In this document: one piece after another, positions 19,991-30,754 of the stretch | How positions within the stretch are numbered: the first letter of the stretch is position 1 | Layout of the letters: every line of letters starts with the position of its first letter | Source of the DNA: Microcoleus sp. bin38.metabat.b11b12b14.051 | GTDB lineage: Bacteria > Cyanobacteriota > Cyanobacteriia > Cyanobacteriales > Microcoleaceae | DNA: 64,000 bases | Reading direction: 5' to 3' | Assembly (NCBI RefSeq): GCF_013299165.1 | Contig: NZ_JAAFKD010000003.1 | Location: forward strand, 247,381 to 311,380 | The notes under the pieces: generated by a model | Seen by the model: the letters and a program-made list of their open reading frames with translations, nothing else | Told to the model about the DNA's origin: nothing | Database searches by the model: none | Program-made: the position numbers and the translations under genes

Positions 19991-20264
19991 TAAGCAAACC
20001 GCATATCCTTACTCAGAGCGCATCACAAAATCGCGAACAATTATGCTTTATACCGTATACACCATAAACCCAGGAGAGCCGATAAAGTCAAAGAGAAATT
20101 GAGCGATTGAGAATCTAACGCTATTATCAATAATACGGCGTCACAGCATCTATGAAACAATACGGGTAAGTTTAAGACAGTTCTTGAGGGAAAAATGTGT
20201 GAAAAATAGATACTGCGATTGCTTCGTTCCTCGCAATGACAACTACTAACTTAATCGTATTCCT
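19991..20264. other. Gap between mcrB and mcrC
   Basis: 274 bp without a convincing gene. It contains GCGATTGCTTCGTTCCTCGCAATGAC near 20215, a common cyanobacterial short inverted repeat (GCGATTGC/GCAATGAC partial), probably inserted between genes that normally abut. There is no sign of extra McrB or McrC codons. Confidence 0.5.
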
Positions 20265-21446
20265 ATGAAACGAGAATTACCCCTAATTATTGAACTCACA
20301 GAATATCAATTAGCAATCTTTGACAGAGAGGCAATCCCGGAATTGGTAGGAGAGAAAATCTACCAGAATTATGCCAAGGAAATAGATATAGAGTTTCCCA
20401 ACCCTAAAACTAAATATAAATGGCAATTAAAATCTAGAGGCGTTGTTGGCAATATTCCCATCACTCCAGAATTTCACATTGTCATCAAGCCAAAAGTTCC
20501 GATCGCAAATTTATTCGGAATGCTTGAGTATGCCTACGAACTTAAGATAAATTTTCCGAAAGGACAGATAGAGTGCGAATCTTTGGAACAAGTATATGAA
20601 CGATTAGCTAACATCCTTGCTCATAAAATTCTCGAACGCTGTCGCAAAGGATTATATCGCGATTACTTACCCAAAAGAGAAAACCTTTCCTATATTCGCG
20701 GTCGGATTGATGTCCGGGAAGCTGTGCAAAAACCTTGGGAAGTTAAACTAAAATGCCACTATAACGAACAAACAGGCGATATCGAAGATAATCAAATTAT
20801 GGCTTGGACACTTTTCATTATTGGGCGTAGCGGTTTGTGCCGCGAATCTGTCTCATCGACGGTGCGAAAAGCTTTTCATGCACTTCAAGGATTTGTTACT
20901 CTAAAATCTTTTAAACCTCAAGCTTGTATCGATAGAAATTATCACCGTTTGAATCAAGATTATCAAATATTACACGCCCTCTGTCGCTTCTTTCTGGAAA
21001 ATACTGGGCCAAGTCATGAAAAAGGCGATCGCGAAATGCTACCTTTTCTGATAAACATGGCTAGTTTATACGAACAATTTGTCGCTGAATGGCTCAAGGC
21101 AAATACACCAAAAGGCTTTTTTGTCCAGCAACAACGGCGAGTCATACATGACGAAAATTATTCCGATCGCATTGACTTACTTCTGTGCGATATTGAAACA
21201 GCACAAGTTCAATACGTCCTCGATACCAAATACAAAGCTCCCGATCGAGTAGCCAGTAGTGACCGTCATCAAATAATTGCCTACGCAACAGCAGTAAACT
21301 GTAAAAATGCAATTCTCATTTACCCGCAAGACCTCAAACAGCCACTAGACAAGAAATTTGGGGATATCCAAGTTCGCAGTCTAAAATTTTCCCTAGATGA
21401 CGATCTCAATGAAGCCGGAAAAACATTCTTAACCTTTCTACGTTGA
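20265..21446 (+). CDS. mcrC: McrC-like nuclease subunit of the McrBC system
   Basis: 393 residues. The N-terminal part (residues ~1-140) matches McrC: KYKWQLKSRGVVGNIPI and IKPKVPIANLFGMLEYAY, followed by YIRGRIDVREAV. The C-terminal PD-(D/E)XK nuclease core is visible: SDRIDLLLCD with D304 and YVLDTKYK with D320-T-K322, followed by HQIIAYATAV. In McrBC systems this subunit cuts DNA when the McrB ring has bound modified targets. It completes the four-gene cassette that starts with the GNAT-PIN protein. Intact by length and motifs. Confidence 0.9.
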   Translation: MKRELPLIIELTEYQLAIFDREAIPELVGEKIYQNYAKEIDIEFPNPKTKYKWQLKSRGVVGNIPITPEFHIVIKPKVPIANLFGMLEYAYELKINFPKGQIECESLEQVYERLANILAHKILERCRKGLYRDYLPKRENLSYIRGRIDVREAVQKPWEVKLKCHYNEQTGDIEDNQIMAWTLFIIGRSGLCRESVSSTVRKAFHALQGFVTLKSFKPQACIDRNYHRLNQDYQILHALCRFFLENTGPSHEKGDREMLPFLINMASLYEQFVAEWLKANTPKGFFVQQQRRVIHDENYSDRIDLLLCDIETAQVQYVLDTKYKAPDRVASSDRHQIIAYATAVNCKNAILIYPQDLKQPLDKKFGDIQVRSLKFSLDDDLNEAGKTFLTFLR

Positions 21447-21460
21447 AACATTCTCTCCTA

Positions 21461-21560
21461 ATACCATTTTTATAAAGATGTGCTGATGAAGTCTTAGCCC
21501 CCCCAAAGCATCGGGGGGGTTGGGGGGGTAATATCTAGCGCTACTTTATGAAATTGGTAT
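21461..21560. mobile_element. MITE-like element, about 100 bp
   Basis: The ends ATACCATTTTTATAAAG (21461-21477) and CTTTATGAAATTGGTAT (21544-21560) are inverted repeats with two mismatches. The centre has a C-rich/G-rich hairpin (CCCCCCCAAAGCATCGGGGGGG). It is followed at 21566-21604 by four TCTGCG(C)CC units of the CGCAGAGGGCGCAGAGG family. Confidence 0.75.
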
Positions 21561-21615
21561 AACTCTTCTCTGCGCCCTCTGCGCCCTCTGCGCCCTCTGC
21601 GGTTCATTTTCTCAC

Positions 21616-21642
21616 AAAAAAAGAGGCGCACTGGCGCCTCTC
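21616..21642 (-). terminator. Rho-independent terminator of prk
   Basis: On the minus strand the stem GAGGCGC, loop CAGT and stem GCGCCTC are followed by a run of seven T. It lies about 20 bp past the prk stop codon. Confidence 0.85.
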
Positions 21643-21662
21643 AAATCTTTCATGTCAGAGTT

Positions 21663-22667
21663 CTAAACACTAACAGCTACTTTTGATTCCTTCGCAGTCA
21701 ACTTCTCGTAAGTCGCCCGCATCTTCAATCCCACCAATACTTGGAACAAACCAGTTCCATTGTTGGAACCGGGATATTCGCGGTGTTGGAGTAACAGGTG
21801 AGTCAACTCGCCTTCGTATTTCGCAGAAGTCTTGCTCAAATGGCTTTCGATGTAAATCACTTCTTCGAGATTCTCGAACTGGCCGTCTACTTCCAAAATC
21901 GAGACTTCGTGGCCGTAGAAAGCATCTGGGCCGTAGTACATCTTAATTCCGGGATAGGAACAAGTCAGTTTGCGGCCGCAAGGAACCCAGTTGATTGTGG
22001 AACCTTCGTCAAACAAGTACGCAGGTTCAAAGTTGGCGATGCCTTCGCGCTGGATCATTTGGACGCGCAGAACCTTCCGTTCTTTGTCATCTTTGATCAA
22101 GTTGGTCGGCAATACTTGAATTACCACGTCAGCATATTGCTTTTGTGGGTCGATGTAAGCCGTGAAATCTGGTTTGCGAGCATTGATCGCAAACAGCACG
22201 TCTTCGTAACGGTGGCCCCGTTCCGCCATGTCGCGCTGGATTTTCCAAGCAATTTTTACTTCGTCGCTGATGTCGAGGTAGACGCTGAAGTCGATGAGAT
22301 TTCTCACTCGTTCATCGTAAAGGGGGTGCAACCCCTCAATCACAATCACGTGATTCGGCTCTACCCGCTCAGGAGGATCGAGCAGACCGGTTTCGTGGTT
22401 GTAAATCGGCTTGTCTATTCCCCGACCTTCTTTGAGCGCCTTCATTTGCTCGGCCATCAGGTCAAAATTGTTCGCTCTGGGGTCAAGGGCGGTAATCCCT
22501 GTTTCCTTGCGTTGCTTGCGATCGAGACAATGATAGTCATCGAGGCAGATTACAGTCACGAAATCTTCCCCGAACAAATCTGTCAATCGGCGCAAAAAAG
22601 TAGATTTTCCGCAACCGGAGTCTCCGGCTACGCCAATTAAAACCACGCGATCCGGCTTACTGGTCAT
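21663..22667 (-). CDS. prk: Phosphoribulokinase
   Basis: Phosphorylates ribulose 5-phosphate to the Rubisco substrate RuBP. 334 residues. The P-loop GVAGDSGCGKST (12-23) contains Cys19, and VICLDDYHCLDR contains Cys41; these are the two cysteines that form the thioredoxin-controlled disulfide in cyanobacterial/plant-type enzymes and allow dark inactivation in the CP12-GAPDH complex. IVIEGLHPLYDERVR and KIQRDMAERGH are further family motifs. It stands alone with its own terminator. Confidence 0.97.
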   Translation of the reverse strand: MTSKPDRVVLIGVAGDSGCGKSTFLRRLTDLFGEDFVTVICLDDYHCLDRKQRKETGITALDPRANNFDLMAEQMKALKEGRGIDKPIYNHETGLLDPPERVEPNHVIVIEGLHPLYDERVRNLIDFSVYLDISDEVKIAWKIQRDMAERGHRYEDVLFAINARKPDFTAYIDPQKQYADVVIQVLPTNLIKDDKERKVLRVQMIQREGIANFEPAYLFDEGSTINWVPCGRKLTCSYPGIKMYYGPDAFYGHEVSILEVDGQFENLEEVIYIESHLSKTSAKYEGELTHLLLQHREYPGSNNGTGLFQVLVGLKMRATYEKLTAKESKVAVSV

Positions 22668-24784
<2,117 letters not shown>

Positions 24785-25172
24785 TGTTTCAGTCAGTTGA
24801 CTGTTGACTGTTGACTGTTGACTGTTGAGGGTGATCTCTCCCGGTCAGGAAGACGATTAGACTAATGAATAGTCTGATTTTAATTTCTCCTTACAAGGGA
24901 GAGGCTTTAAACCAATTCTTTCTGGTAAGGTGATTTAATCTGATTTGTAGGGCGGGCTTTGGCTCGCCCTATAATTTTTGCAATTGTTTTGAATTTCGAT
25001 GCTAACTTCAGGTTGGCTGCGCCCTGAAAGTCGATCGATCTTTAATTTCTCCCTCTCTTCCCTTTTTGACTCATAGAGTGTTTTTTTAACCCGGATTTAG
25101 GATCGCGGGCTGATTCACCCAATACAAGTGTAAAATATACAGTAAGCTCACCGAAACAGGGAGATAACTGAA
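24785..25172. other. 388-bp gap: heptamer repeats and a hairpin
   Basis: Bases 24796-24828 hold TTGACTG repeated in tandem, a heptamer repeat typical of cyanobacteria. TAGGGCGGGCTTTGGCTCGC followed by CCTATAATTTTT at 24947-24978 is a strong hairpin with a T-rich tail, possibly the petH terminator. The remainder before the Uma2 gene shows no coding potential. Confidence 0.55.
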
Positions 25173-25928
25173 ATGGTTCTAATTTCTACTCAAAAACTCA
25201 CTTTTGAAGAATATCTGAACTATCAAGGAGAGTCAGGTGTTTGTTATGAATTATATCGGGGAAATTTGATTGAAATTCCAACACCTACAGGAATCCACAT
25301 TAAAACTTGTCAATTTTTGGTTTACCAATTCCGGCGCTTCTTTGCGACACATAACCTACCGCTAGTGGCAATTGTGACTACCGCAGTCCGAACTGAGGAA
25401 AACTCTTCCCGCATTCCTGATGTGGTGATTTGCACTCACAGTCTGTGGGAACAAGTCTGCGCGCAACCCGGTTCTGCCGTGCTGGACTTTGAAGAAAAAC
25501 CGCTATTAGTCATCGAAGTTACCAGTCAAAATTGGCGGGATGACTACATCCGCAAACGGGCAGAATATGACTTAATTGATATCCCTGAATATTGGATTGT
25601 AGACCCCACTAGACCGAAAATACGAGTATGCAGCCGTCCCGACAATGAAAGCAGTTATTCTCATCAGGAATTTTTGCCGGGAGATCAAGTCCAGTCTGTA
25701 CAGTTCGCTGAATTTATTTTATCGGTGAATCAAGTGCTATATCCGCCCTTAGTAGAAGATTTAATTAGAGAAGAACAAGCACAGCTACAGCAACTAGAAC
25801 AGCAAAATGAACAATTAGAACAGCAAAATGAACAACTAGAACAGCAAGTTAATTCAGAAAGGCAGCGTGCCGAAAGATTGGCGCAAAAGCTCCGAGATTT
25901 GGGGGAAGAGATCGATACAGAACTTTAA
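25173..25928 (+). CDS. Uma2 family (DUF820) restriction-endonuclease-fold protein
   Basis: 251 residues. The N-terminal ~190 residues match the very abundant cyanobacterial Uma2/DUF820 family with a PD-(D/E)XK fold: TFEEYLNYQGESGVCYELYR, SRIPDVVICT, PLLVIEVTS (D and E-x-x active-site strands) and YDLIDIPEYWIVDP. A C-terminal coiled coil follows, with QLEQQNE repeated and then an Arg/Glu-rich heptad region to the end. Biochemical role is not established; many copies per genome are usual. AGGGAG is a good ribosome-binding site ahead of the ATG. Confidence 0.88.
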   Translation: MVLISTQKLTFEEYLNYQGESGVCYELYRGNLIEIPTPTGIHIKTCQFLVYQFRRFFATHNLPLVAIVTTAVRTEENSSRIPDVVICTHSLWEQVCAQPGSAVLDFEEKPLLVIEVTSQNWRDDYIRKRAEYDLIDIPEYWIVDPTRPKIRVCSRPDNESSYSHQEFLPGDQVQSVQFAEFILSVNQVLYPPLVEDLIREEQAQLQQLEQQNEQLEQQNEQLEQQVNSERQRAERLAQKLRDLGEEIDTEL

Positions 25929-25981
25929 ATTGCCATGCAAAGTCTGGATGAATTAGTGATATAGTATCCAAAGAATAAAAC

Positions 25982-26016
25982 AGGTTTGTAGTGAGGACTT
26001 TAGTCCGCATTTAGCA
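25982..26016. repeat. Half copy of the GTAGTGAGGACT palindromic repeat
   Basis: GGTTTGTAGTGAGGACTTTA then GTCCGCAT: only one arm is present, the return arm is missing. It lies in the 255-bp gap between the Uma2 gene and hom, which otherwise shows nothing. Confidence 0.7.
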
Positions 26017-26183
26017 AAAACTCGCATTCCGAACGATGGAACGGTTTATATTAGGAGTGATTGACCTGACATGATATGAGATAGAGTCAGATTTTTTAAA
26101 GAAGTCGAGCCTGTGGATATTCGGTGAATGCGCGCTTGTCATACAATGATGGTAGATTAAGTGATTTTCTACGGGTCAAAGTC

Positions 26184-27500
26184 GTGGTTTTCAAAATTGG
26201 TTTGCTAGGTTTAGGTACAGTTGGCGCGGGAACAGCAGAGATTTTGCTCTCTCCAGACGGCCGCCATCCGCTGTTGCAGGAATTGGAAATCTATCGGGTG
26301 GGAGTGCGCGATATTTCTCGAACTCGGTCTTTACAATTGCCAGAAAATGTGCTGACAACTGACCTAGAGGCGATCGCCACTGACCCGGAAATTGATATTG
26401 TAGTAGAACTGATTGGCGGATTGGAACCGGCGCGATCGCTCATTTTGCAAGCGATCGCCAACGGGAAGCACGTAGTCACCGCCAACAAAGCAGTTATCGC
26501 CCGCTACGGTAATGAAATCTTCGACGCTGCTAACGCCAAAGGCGTTTATGTAATGCTAGAAGCTGCTGTCGGCGGCGGCATTCCAGTGATTCAAACCCTC
26601 AAACAATCTTTAGGTGCAAACCGGATCAAAAGTGTCACCGGCATCGTTAACGGGACAACTAATTACATCCTGACGCGGATGCAGACAGAAGGTGCAGACT
26701 TTGCCGAAGTCCTGGCGGACGCTCAGCAATTAGGTTATGCTGAAGCTGACCCTACAGCAGATGTCGGTGGATTGGATGCGGCTGATAAAATTGCTATTTT
26801 AGCCTCGCTGGCTTTTGGGGGACGCATCAAATTAGCAGATATTCATTGCGAAGGTATTACACAAGTTAGCGCGGCTGATATTGACTACGCCGATAAGCTG
26901 GGATTTGTAATTAAGTTGTTGGCTATTGCTACAGAAACTAGCAAGATTTCCGAGCAAAATGGAAATGCAGAAGGGGAACTTCTCTCGATTCGCGTGCATC
27001 CTAGTTTTGTGCCGAAAGCTCATCCGCTGGCGAGTGTTAATGGGGTTTATAATGCCATTTTAGTTGAAGGAGATGCGATCGGGCAATTGATGCTGTACGG
27101 ACGCGGTGCGGGGGCTGGGCCGACTGCGAGTGCGGTGGTATCGGACATTTTGAATGTGGCTGCTATCCTGAAAACTGAAACTGTGCCGATTCCCCATCCT
27201 TTGCTGAGTTGCTCTCACCAACATTACTGCAAAATTGCCGAAATGCAGGAACTTGTGACTCGCTTTTATGCGCGTTTCCTGACGCGGGATACTCCGGGGG
27301 TAATTGGTAAACTCGGTACTTGTTTCGGGAACCACAAAGTGAGTTTGGAGTCAATTGTGCAAACGGGAATTCACGGCAATTTAGCAGAAATTGTCGTTGT
27401 GACTCACGATGTTAGGGAAGGGAATTTTCAACAAGCACTTGATGAAATTCGGGCGATGGAAGCAGTGGATAGTATTGCTAGTACGTTGCGAGTTTTGTAA
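26184..27500 (+). CDS. hom: Homoserine dehydrogenase with C-terminal ACT domain
   Basis: Reduces aspartate semialdehyde to homoserine on the way to threonine and methionine. The frame is open from 26124, but the conserved protein begins KIGLLGLGTVGAGTAEIL, so the GTG at 26184 (M-V-F-K-I-G) is the best start, giving 438 residues. Motifs: the NAD(P) Rossmann loop GLGTVGAG, ITANK-like VVTANKAVIARYG, GIVNGTTNYILTRM and ADPTADVGGLDAADK. Residues ~355-438 form an ACT domain (TPGVIGKLGTCFGNHKVSLE), the usual threonine feedback site. Followed by four hairpin repeats that could act as terminators. Confidence 0.95.
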   Translation: MVFKIGLLGLGTVGAGTAEILLSPDGRHPLLQELEIYRVGVRDISRTRSLQLPENVLTTDLEAIATDPEIDIVVELIGGLEPARSLILQAIANGKHVVTANKAVIARYGNEIFDAANAKGVYVMLEAAVGGGIPVIQTLKQSLGANRIKSVTGIVNGTTNYILTRMQTEGADFAEVLADAQQLGYAEADPTADVGGLDAADKIAILASLAFGGRIKLADIHCEGITQVSAADIDYADKLGFVIKLLAIATETSKISEQNGNAEGELLSIRVHPSFVPKAHPLASVNGVYNAILVEGDAIGQLMLYGRGAGAGPTASAVVSDILNVAAILKTETVPIPHPLLSCSHQHYCKIAEMQELVTRFYARFLTRDTPGVIGKLGTCFGNHKVSLESIVQTGIHGNLAEIVVVTHDVREGNFQQALDEIRAMEAVDSIASTLRVL

Positions 27501-27510
27501 GGATTGCGCG

Positions 27511-27844
27511 AGGTTCGTAGTGAGGACTTTAGTCCTTCTTCATACGGACTAAAGTCCTCACTACAAACCTTTTTTAGTTTGTAAGAATTCCGTGAGGTTC
27601 GTAGTGAGGACTTTAGTCCTTCTTGATGCGGACTAAAGTCCTCACTACAAACCTTTTTTAGTTTGTAAGAATTCCGTGAGGTTCGTAGTGAGGACTTTAG
27701 TCCTTCTTGATGCGGACTAAAGTCCTCACTACGAACCTTTTTTAGATTGTTTTTAGTTGAGTATGAGATCAATAAAATTGGATGAGGTTCGTAGTGAGGA
27801 CTTTAGTCCTTCTTGATGCGGACTAAAGTCCTCACTACGAACCT
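27511..27844. repeat. Four 60-bp GTAGTGAGGACT palindromes, mostly 84 bp apart
   Basis: Units at 27511-27570, 27595-27654, 27679-27738 and 27785-27844. Each is AGGTTCGTAGTGAGGACTTT facing AAAGTCCTCACTACGAACCT, a near-perfect hairpin of about 26-bp stem, followed by TTTTTTAG. Starts are 84, 84 and 106 bp apart, so this is a local tandem expansion. The T-runs after each hairpin make them plausible terminators for hom. They fill most of the 381-bp gap. Confidence 0.93.
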
Positions 27845-27881
27845 TTTTTAGATTTTTTTAGTTTATTATGGATCAATACAA

Positions 27882-28718
27882 TTGGATTTTGTCGATCGCC
27901 CTACGGGAAGGCACTTGCTAGATTCTCTCTACGAAAAGTTTGCTAAACCCCAACTCCACGATACTCAGCAGCCCAGCAATCCGTCAATTTATGTTCGGCA
28001 CGAACCGGGGCAAGTTGTTGATGGAAATTATACCATAGAAAAAGTCTTTGAAGATACTCGCAGTGGTTTTTATGCTGAAAGTCGCTTTCCTATTTCTGGG
28101 AATAATCCGCCCGTGCTGGTGATTCGCGGTTACGGTTCGTGGTATCCTTTCGATCGCGTTTTGGAAGATACGCCAGATGTATTTATCGCCAAAGTACAAC
28201 GCCAGTTAACATCGGCGGAGACTAGCGGCGCTATTGATTGGCTGAAACAGCAATTTGACAGCGGAAATCCGGCTGATGTCATCGGAGAAAGTTTGGGCGG
28301 CAAGGTTGCTCAACAGATTGTAGCAAAATACCCGGATTATTTGCGATCGACTGTAACGTTTAATTCTTTGGGCGTTTCCCAAAAGTTAGCTGCAACTTCC
28401 ACGGCTACCAATGTTTTTCACTACTTTACTTTAGGCGAAAGGTATGCTTTCTGGGCAAATGGAGGCGATTACATACCGGGAACGATTTTTGTGATTTCTC
28501 AGAAAGGGAACAACTGGTGGTATAAAATCGAAGAGGCGATCGTCCGCATGGCTCATTTTGAACGCAAGTTTCGCAAAAGGCGAGTCCTGGTGGTAATATT
28601 GGCTCAGTGGCTGTTGTTGAATCGGCATAATGCGATCGTCCTCAACCAGAAAAAGCCGGTAGTCGTTGAGATCGATCGCGCGCAACTGCAAATTTTCCGA
28701 AAAAACCGCTTTACCTAA
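27882..28718 (+). CDS. Lipase-like alpha/beta-hydrolase fold protein
   Basis: 278 residues, no exact family recognised. VLVIRGYGSWYPFDRV and DVIGESLGGKVAQQIVAKYP, with the nucleophile-elbow pattern G-E-S-L-G, suggest a serine hydrolase. The C-terminal ~50 residues are hydrophobic then basic (RRVLVVILAQWLLLNRHNAI). The start is uncertain: TTG at 27882 opens this frame, whereas an ATG at 27868 reads MDQYNWILSIALREGTC in a different frame and stops, so a small frameshift near 27920 is possible. The 3' end overlaps the convergent next gene by 4 bp. Confidence 0.6.
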   Translation: MDFVDRPTGRHLLDSLYEKFAKPQLHDTQQPSNPSIYVRHEPGQVVDGNYTIEKVFEDTRSGFYAESRFPISGNNPPVLVIRGYGSWYPFDRVLEDTPDVFIAKVQRQLTSAETSGAIDWLKQQFDSGNPADVIGESLGGKVAQQIVAKYPDYLRSTVTFNSLGVSQKLAATSTATNVFHYFTLGERYAFWANGGDYIPGTIFVISQKGNNWWYKIEEAIVRMAHFERKFRKRRVLVVILAQWLLLNRHNAIVLNQKKPVVVEIDRAQLQIFRKNRFT

Positions 28719-29212
28719 ACGCCTACCAAAGCCTTTGATACTGCCGGCGACTGATTTTCCCGCGCTGCGGCGGCGAGTACCAGACAAAGGGCTGCGATCG
28801 CTTTTTCCCACTCTTGCTTGACGGCGGTGGGTTGAACTTCATTAAAAGCACCAACCAAGGGAGGAATCGCTTTTTCTAATGCTTTGCTGGGAATCGATTT
28901 GTGCATTTCAACCAAACGAGTTAAACTTTCTTGATTCTTCAGAAAGCCGACTACCCATTTGGTAGCATGATCGGGACTGTCGGGGACGTTTTTAATTCCT
29001 AATTCAGTTTGCAACCAGTCATAAAAAGCTGGGAGTTTTTGGGATAAGACAGCGCCAGCAGTTGGCAAAGTTTCTTTTAGCAAACCAGTATCCAGACTTC
29101 CCAAGAGTTGATTTAATTCCGGTGAATGGATCAAGCTGGTTAATGAAAGTGAAAGCAGGGCTTCGGAAGCGTCAGGGGATAAGTTTAAAGTCCGTGCAAA
29201 TGTTGGTATCAT
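28715..29212 (-). CDS. Hypothetical helical protein
   Basis: Not recognised. From the ATG at 29212 (MIPTFARTLNLSPDASEALL) the protein has 165 residues; an upstream ATG at 29260 would add 16 residues that look like leader sequence. It is predicted mostly alpha-helical, with an Ala-rich C-terminus (ALCLVLAAAARENQSP). No catalytic motif, signal peptide or clear membrane segment. It converges with the lipase-like gene, their stop codons overlapping, which suggests a long-established arrangement. Confidence 0.6.
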   Translation of the reverse strand: MIPTFARTLNLSPDASEALLSLSLTSLIHSPELNQLLGSLDTGLLKETLPTAGAVLSQKLPAFYDWLQTELGIKNVPDSPDHATKWVVGFLKNQESLTRLVEMHKSIPSKALEKAIPPLVGAFNEVQPTAVKQEWEKAIAALCLVLAAAARENQSPAVSKALVGV

Positions 29213-29297
29213 GATAAAGTATCTGGTAGAGATGACCTTTTTACTATGCCAGTGACACACAGGAATGAATATGAGCTAGCTCATATTAAGCTCAATA

Positions 29298-29860
29298 GGT
29301 TCGTAGTGAGGACTTTAGTCCGCAACGAAGAAGGACTAAAGTCCTCACTACGAACCTATATATGAACCTGTATTTGATGATTTTAAATAAATTTTCCTTA
29401 AAAAGAAGGACTGAAGTCCTCACTACGAACCTATATATGAACCTGTATTTGACGATTTTAAATAAATTCTCCTTAAAAAGAAGGACTGAAGTCCTCACTA
29501 CGAACCTGTATTTGACGATTTTAAATAAATTCTCCTTAAAAAGAAGGACTAAAGTCCTCACTACGAACCTGTATTTGACGATTTTAAATAAATTCTCCTT
29601 AAAAAGAAGGACTAAAGTCCTCACTACGAACCTGTATTTGACGATTTTAAATAAATTCTCCTTAAAAAGAAGGACTAAAGTCCTCACTACGAACCTGTAT
29701 TTGACGATTTTAAATAAATTCTCCTTAAAAAGAAGGACTAAAGTCCTCACTACGAACCTGTATTTGACGATTTTAAATAAATTCTCCTTAAAAAGAAGGA
29801 CTAAAGTCCTCATTACGAACCTATATATGAACCTATATTTGAATATTTTAAATAAATTCT
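29298..29860. repeat. Tandem array, 63-bp unit plus two 75-bp variants, next to phzF
   Basis: GAAGGACT starts at 29330, 29405, 29480, 29543, 29606, 29669, 29732 and 29795: two 75-bp steps, then five exact 63-bp steps. Each unit combines one arm of the GTAGTGAGGACT repeat (AAGTCCTCACTACGAACCT) with TTTTAAATAAATTCTCCTT, which is the phzF 3' end (last codons and stop). The first unit (29298-29357) is a complete palindrome. Because 63 is divisible by 3, long frames of ~170 codons stay open on both strands; they are most likely not genes. Confidence 0.92.
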
Positions 29861-30732
29861 CCTTTCGCTACCATTAACACTTTACCTCCGACCAAAATTT
29901 CTATTTCTTCCTGATTTCTTTCTGCTTTCAACAACAGCAACGAAGGTCTACCAATTTCATAACCTTGTTCGACTCTCACATCAATCTCTGATTCCCCGCA
30001 ATAAGTATATTCTACCAAATATCCAGCTAAACAGCCATTGGCACTCCCCGTTGCTGGATCTTCGGGAATTCCTAAGGAATGGGCGAAAACTCGGACGTTT
30101 AAATCGTTAATGTCGCTGTAAGTTTCTGGACAAAATATTAAGATTTCTTTCGCTTCTGTGGTTTTAATTAGTTCAAAGTATTTGTCTAGGTTGACTTTGG
30201 CTTTTTTGAGCGATGCCAGGGTTTTCAGCGGTACAATTATAAACGGTACTCCGGTAGAAACTTCTTGGCTTGGAAATCTAGAATCAATTTCATCGAGTTC
30301 TAAATTTAGGACGGTTGCGAGGCTTTCGGCTGATAAAACTTGACCGAATGTTGGTGGGTTTTGTCGCATCCACAAGATATCTGCGGATTCGTTGCGATAG
30401 TTAAAGGTGACTGGAATTTGACCAACTGCTAAATTGAGAATTACCCGATCGACCTTTTGGCCAATTATCTCTTGTTGTAACACAAACGCCGTCCCCAGCG
30501 TCGGATGACCGGCAAACGGCAATTCCTTCTTGGGCGTGAAGATTCGCACGTCGTAGCCGTTATTTTGGAGGAAGGGCGATCGAATAAACGTGGTTTCCGA
30601 ATAATTGATTTCCTTTGCTATCAGCAGCATTTCGGCCTCGGAGAGCTCCGCAACTCCCGCACCGCAAAACACAGCTAGCTGATTGCCAGCATACTTTGAC
30701 TCGGCAAACACATCAACTATATAAAAATTCAT
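29848..30732 (-). CDS. PhzF family isomerase-like protein
   Basis: 294 residues, full length. The family comprises PhzF of phenazine synthesis and many isomerases/epimerases of diaminopimelate-epimerase fold. Motifs: DVFAESKYAGNQLAVF near the start, NYSETTF with the putative catalytic Glu47, GHPTLGTAF (75-83) and DPATGSANGCLAGYLVEY near the C-terminus. No phenazine genes are nearby, so the substrate is unknown. Its terminal codons (GEFI then stop) are the seed of the adjacent tandem array. Confidence 0.9.
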   Translation of the reverse strand: MNFYIVDVFAESKYAGNQLAVFCGAGVAELSEAEMLLIAKEINYSETTFIRSPFLQNNGYDVRIFTPKKELPFAGHPTLGTAFVLQQEIIGQKVDRVILNLAVGQIPVTFNYRNESADILWMRQNPPTFGQVLSAESLATVLNLELDEIDSRFPSQEVSTGVPFIIVPLKTLASLKKAKVNLDKYFELIKTTEAKEILIFCPETYSDINDLNVRVFAHSLGIPEDPATGSANGCLAGYLVEYTYCGESEIDVRVEQGYEIGRPSLLLLKAERNQEEIEILVGGKVLMVAKGEFI

Positions 30733-30754
30733 ATTTCCCTCTTTTAAGATTAGA

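Noticed and set aside
21798-22640. 280-codon frame antisense to prk
   Set aside because: prk on the opposite strand is complete with all family motifs and a terminator.
26124-26183. Upstream extension of homoserine dehydrogenase
   Set aside because: The extra residues (NARLSYNDGRLSDFL) do not resemble the family; GTG at 26184 gives the standard N-terminus.
29292-29877. Open frames of about 170 codons on both strands coding repetitive peptides
   Set aside because: They follow exactly from the 63-bp repeat unit (a multiple of three) and extend into phzF antisense; no ribosome-binding site or protein-like composition.
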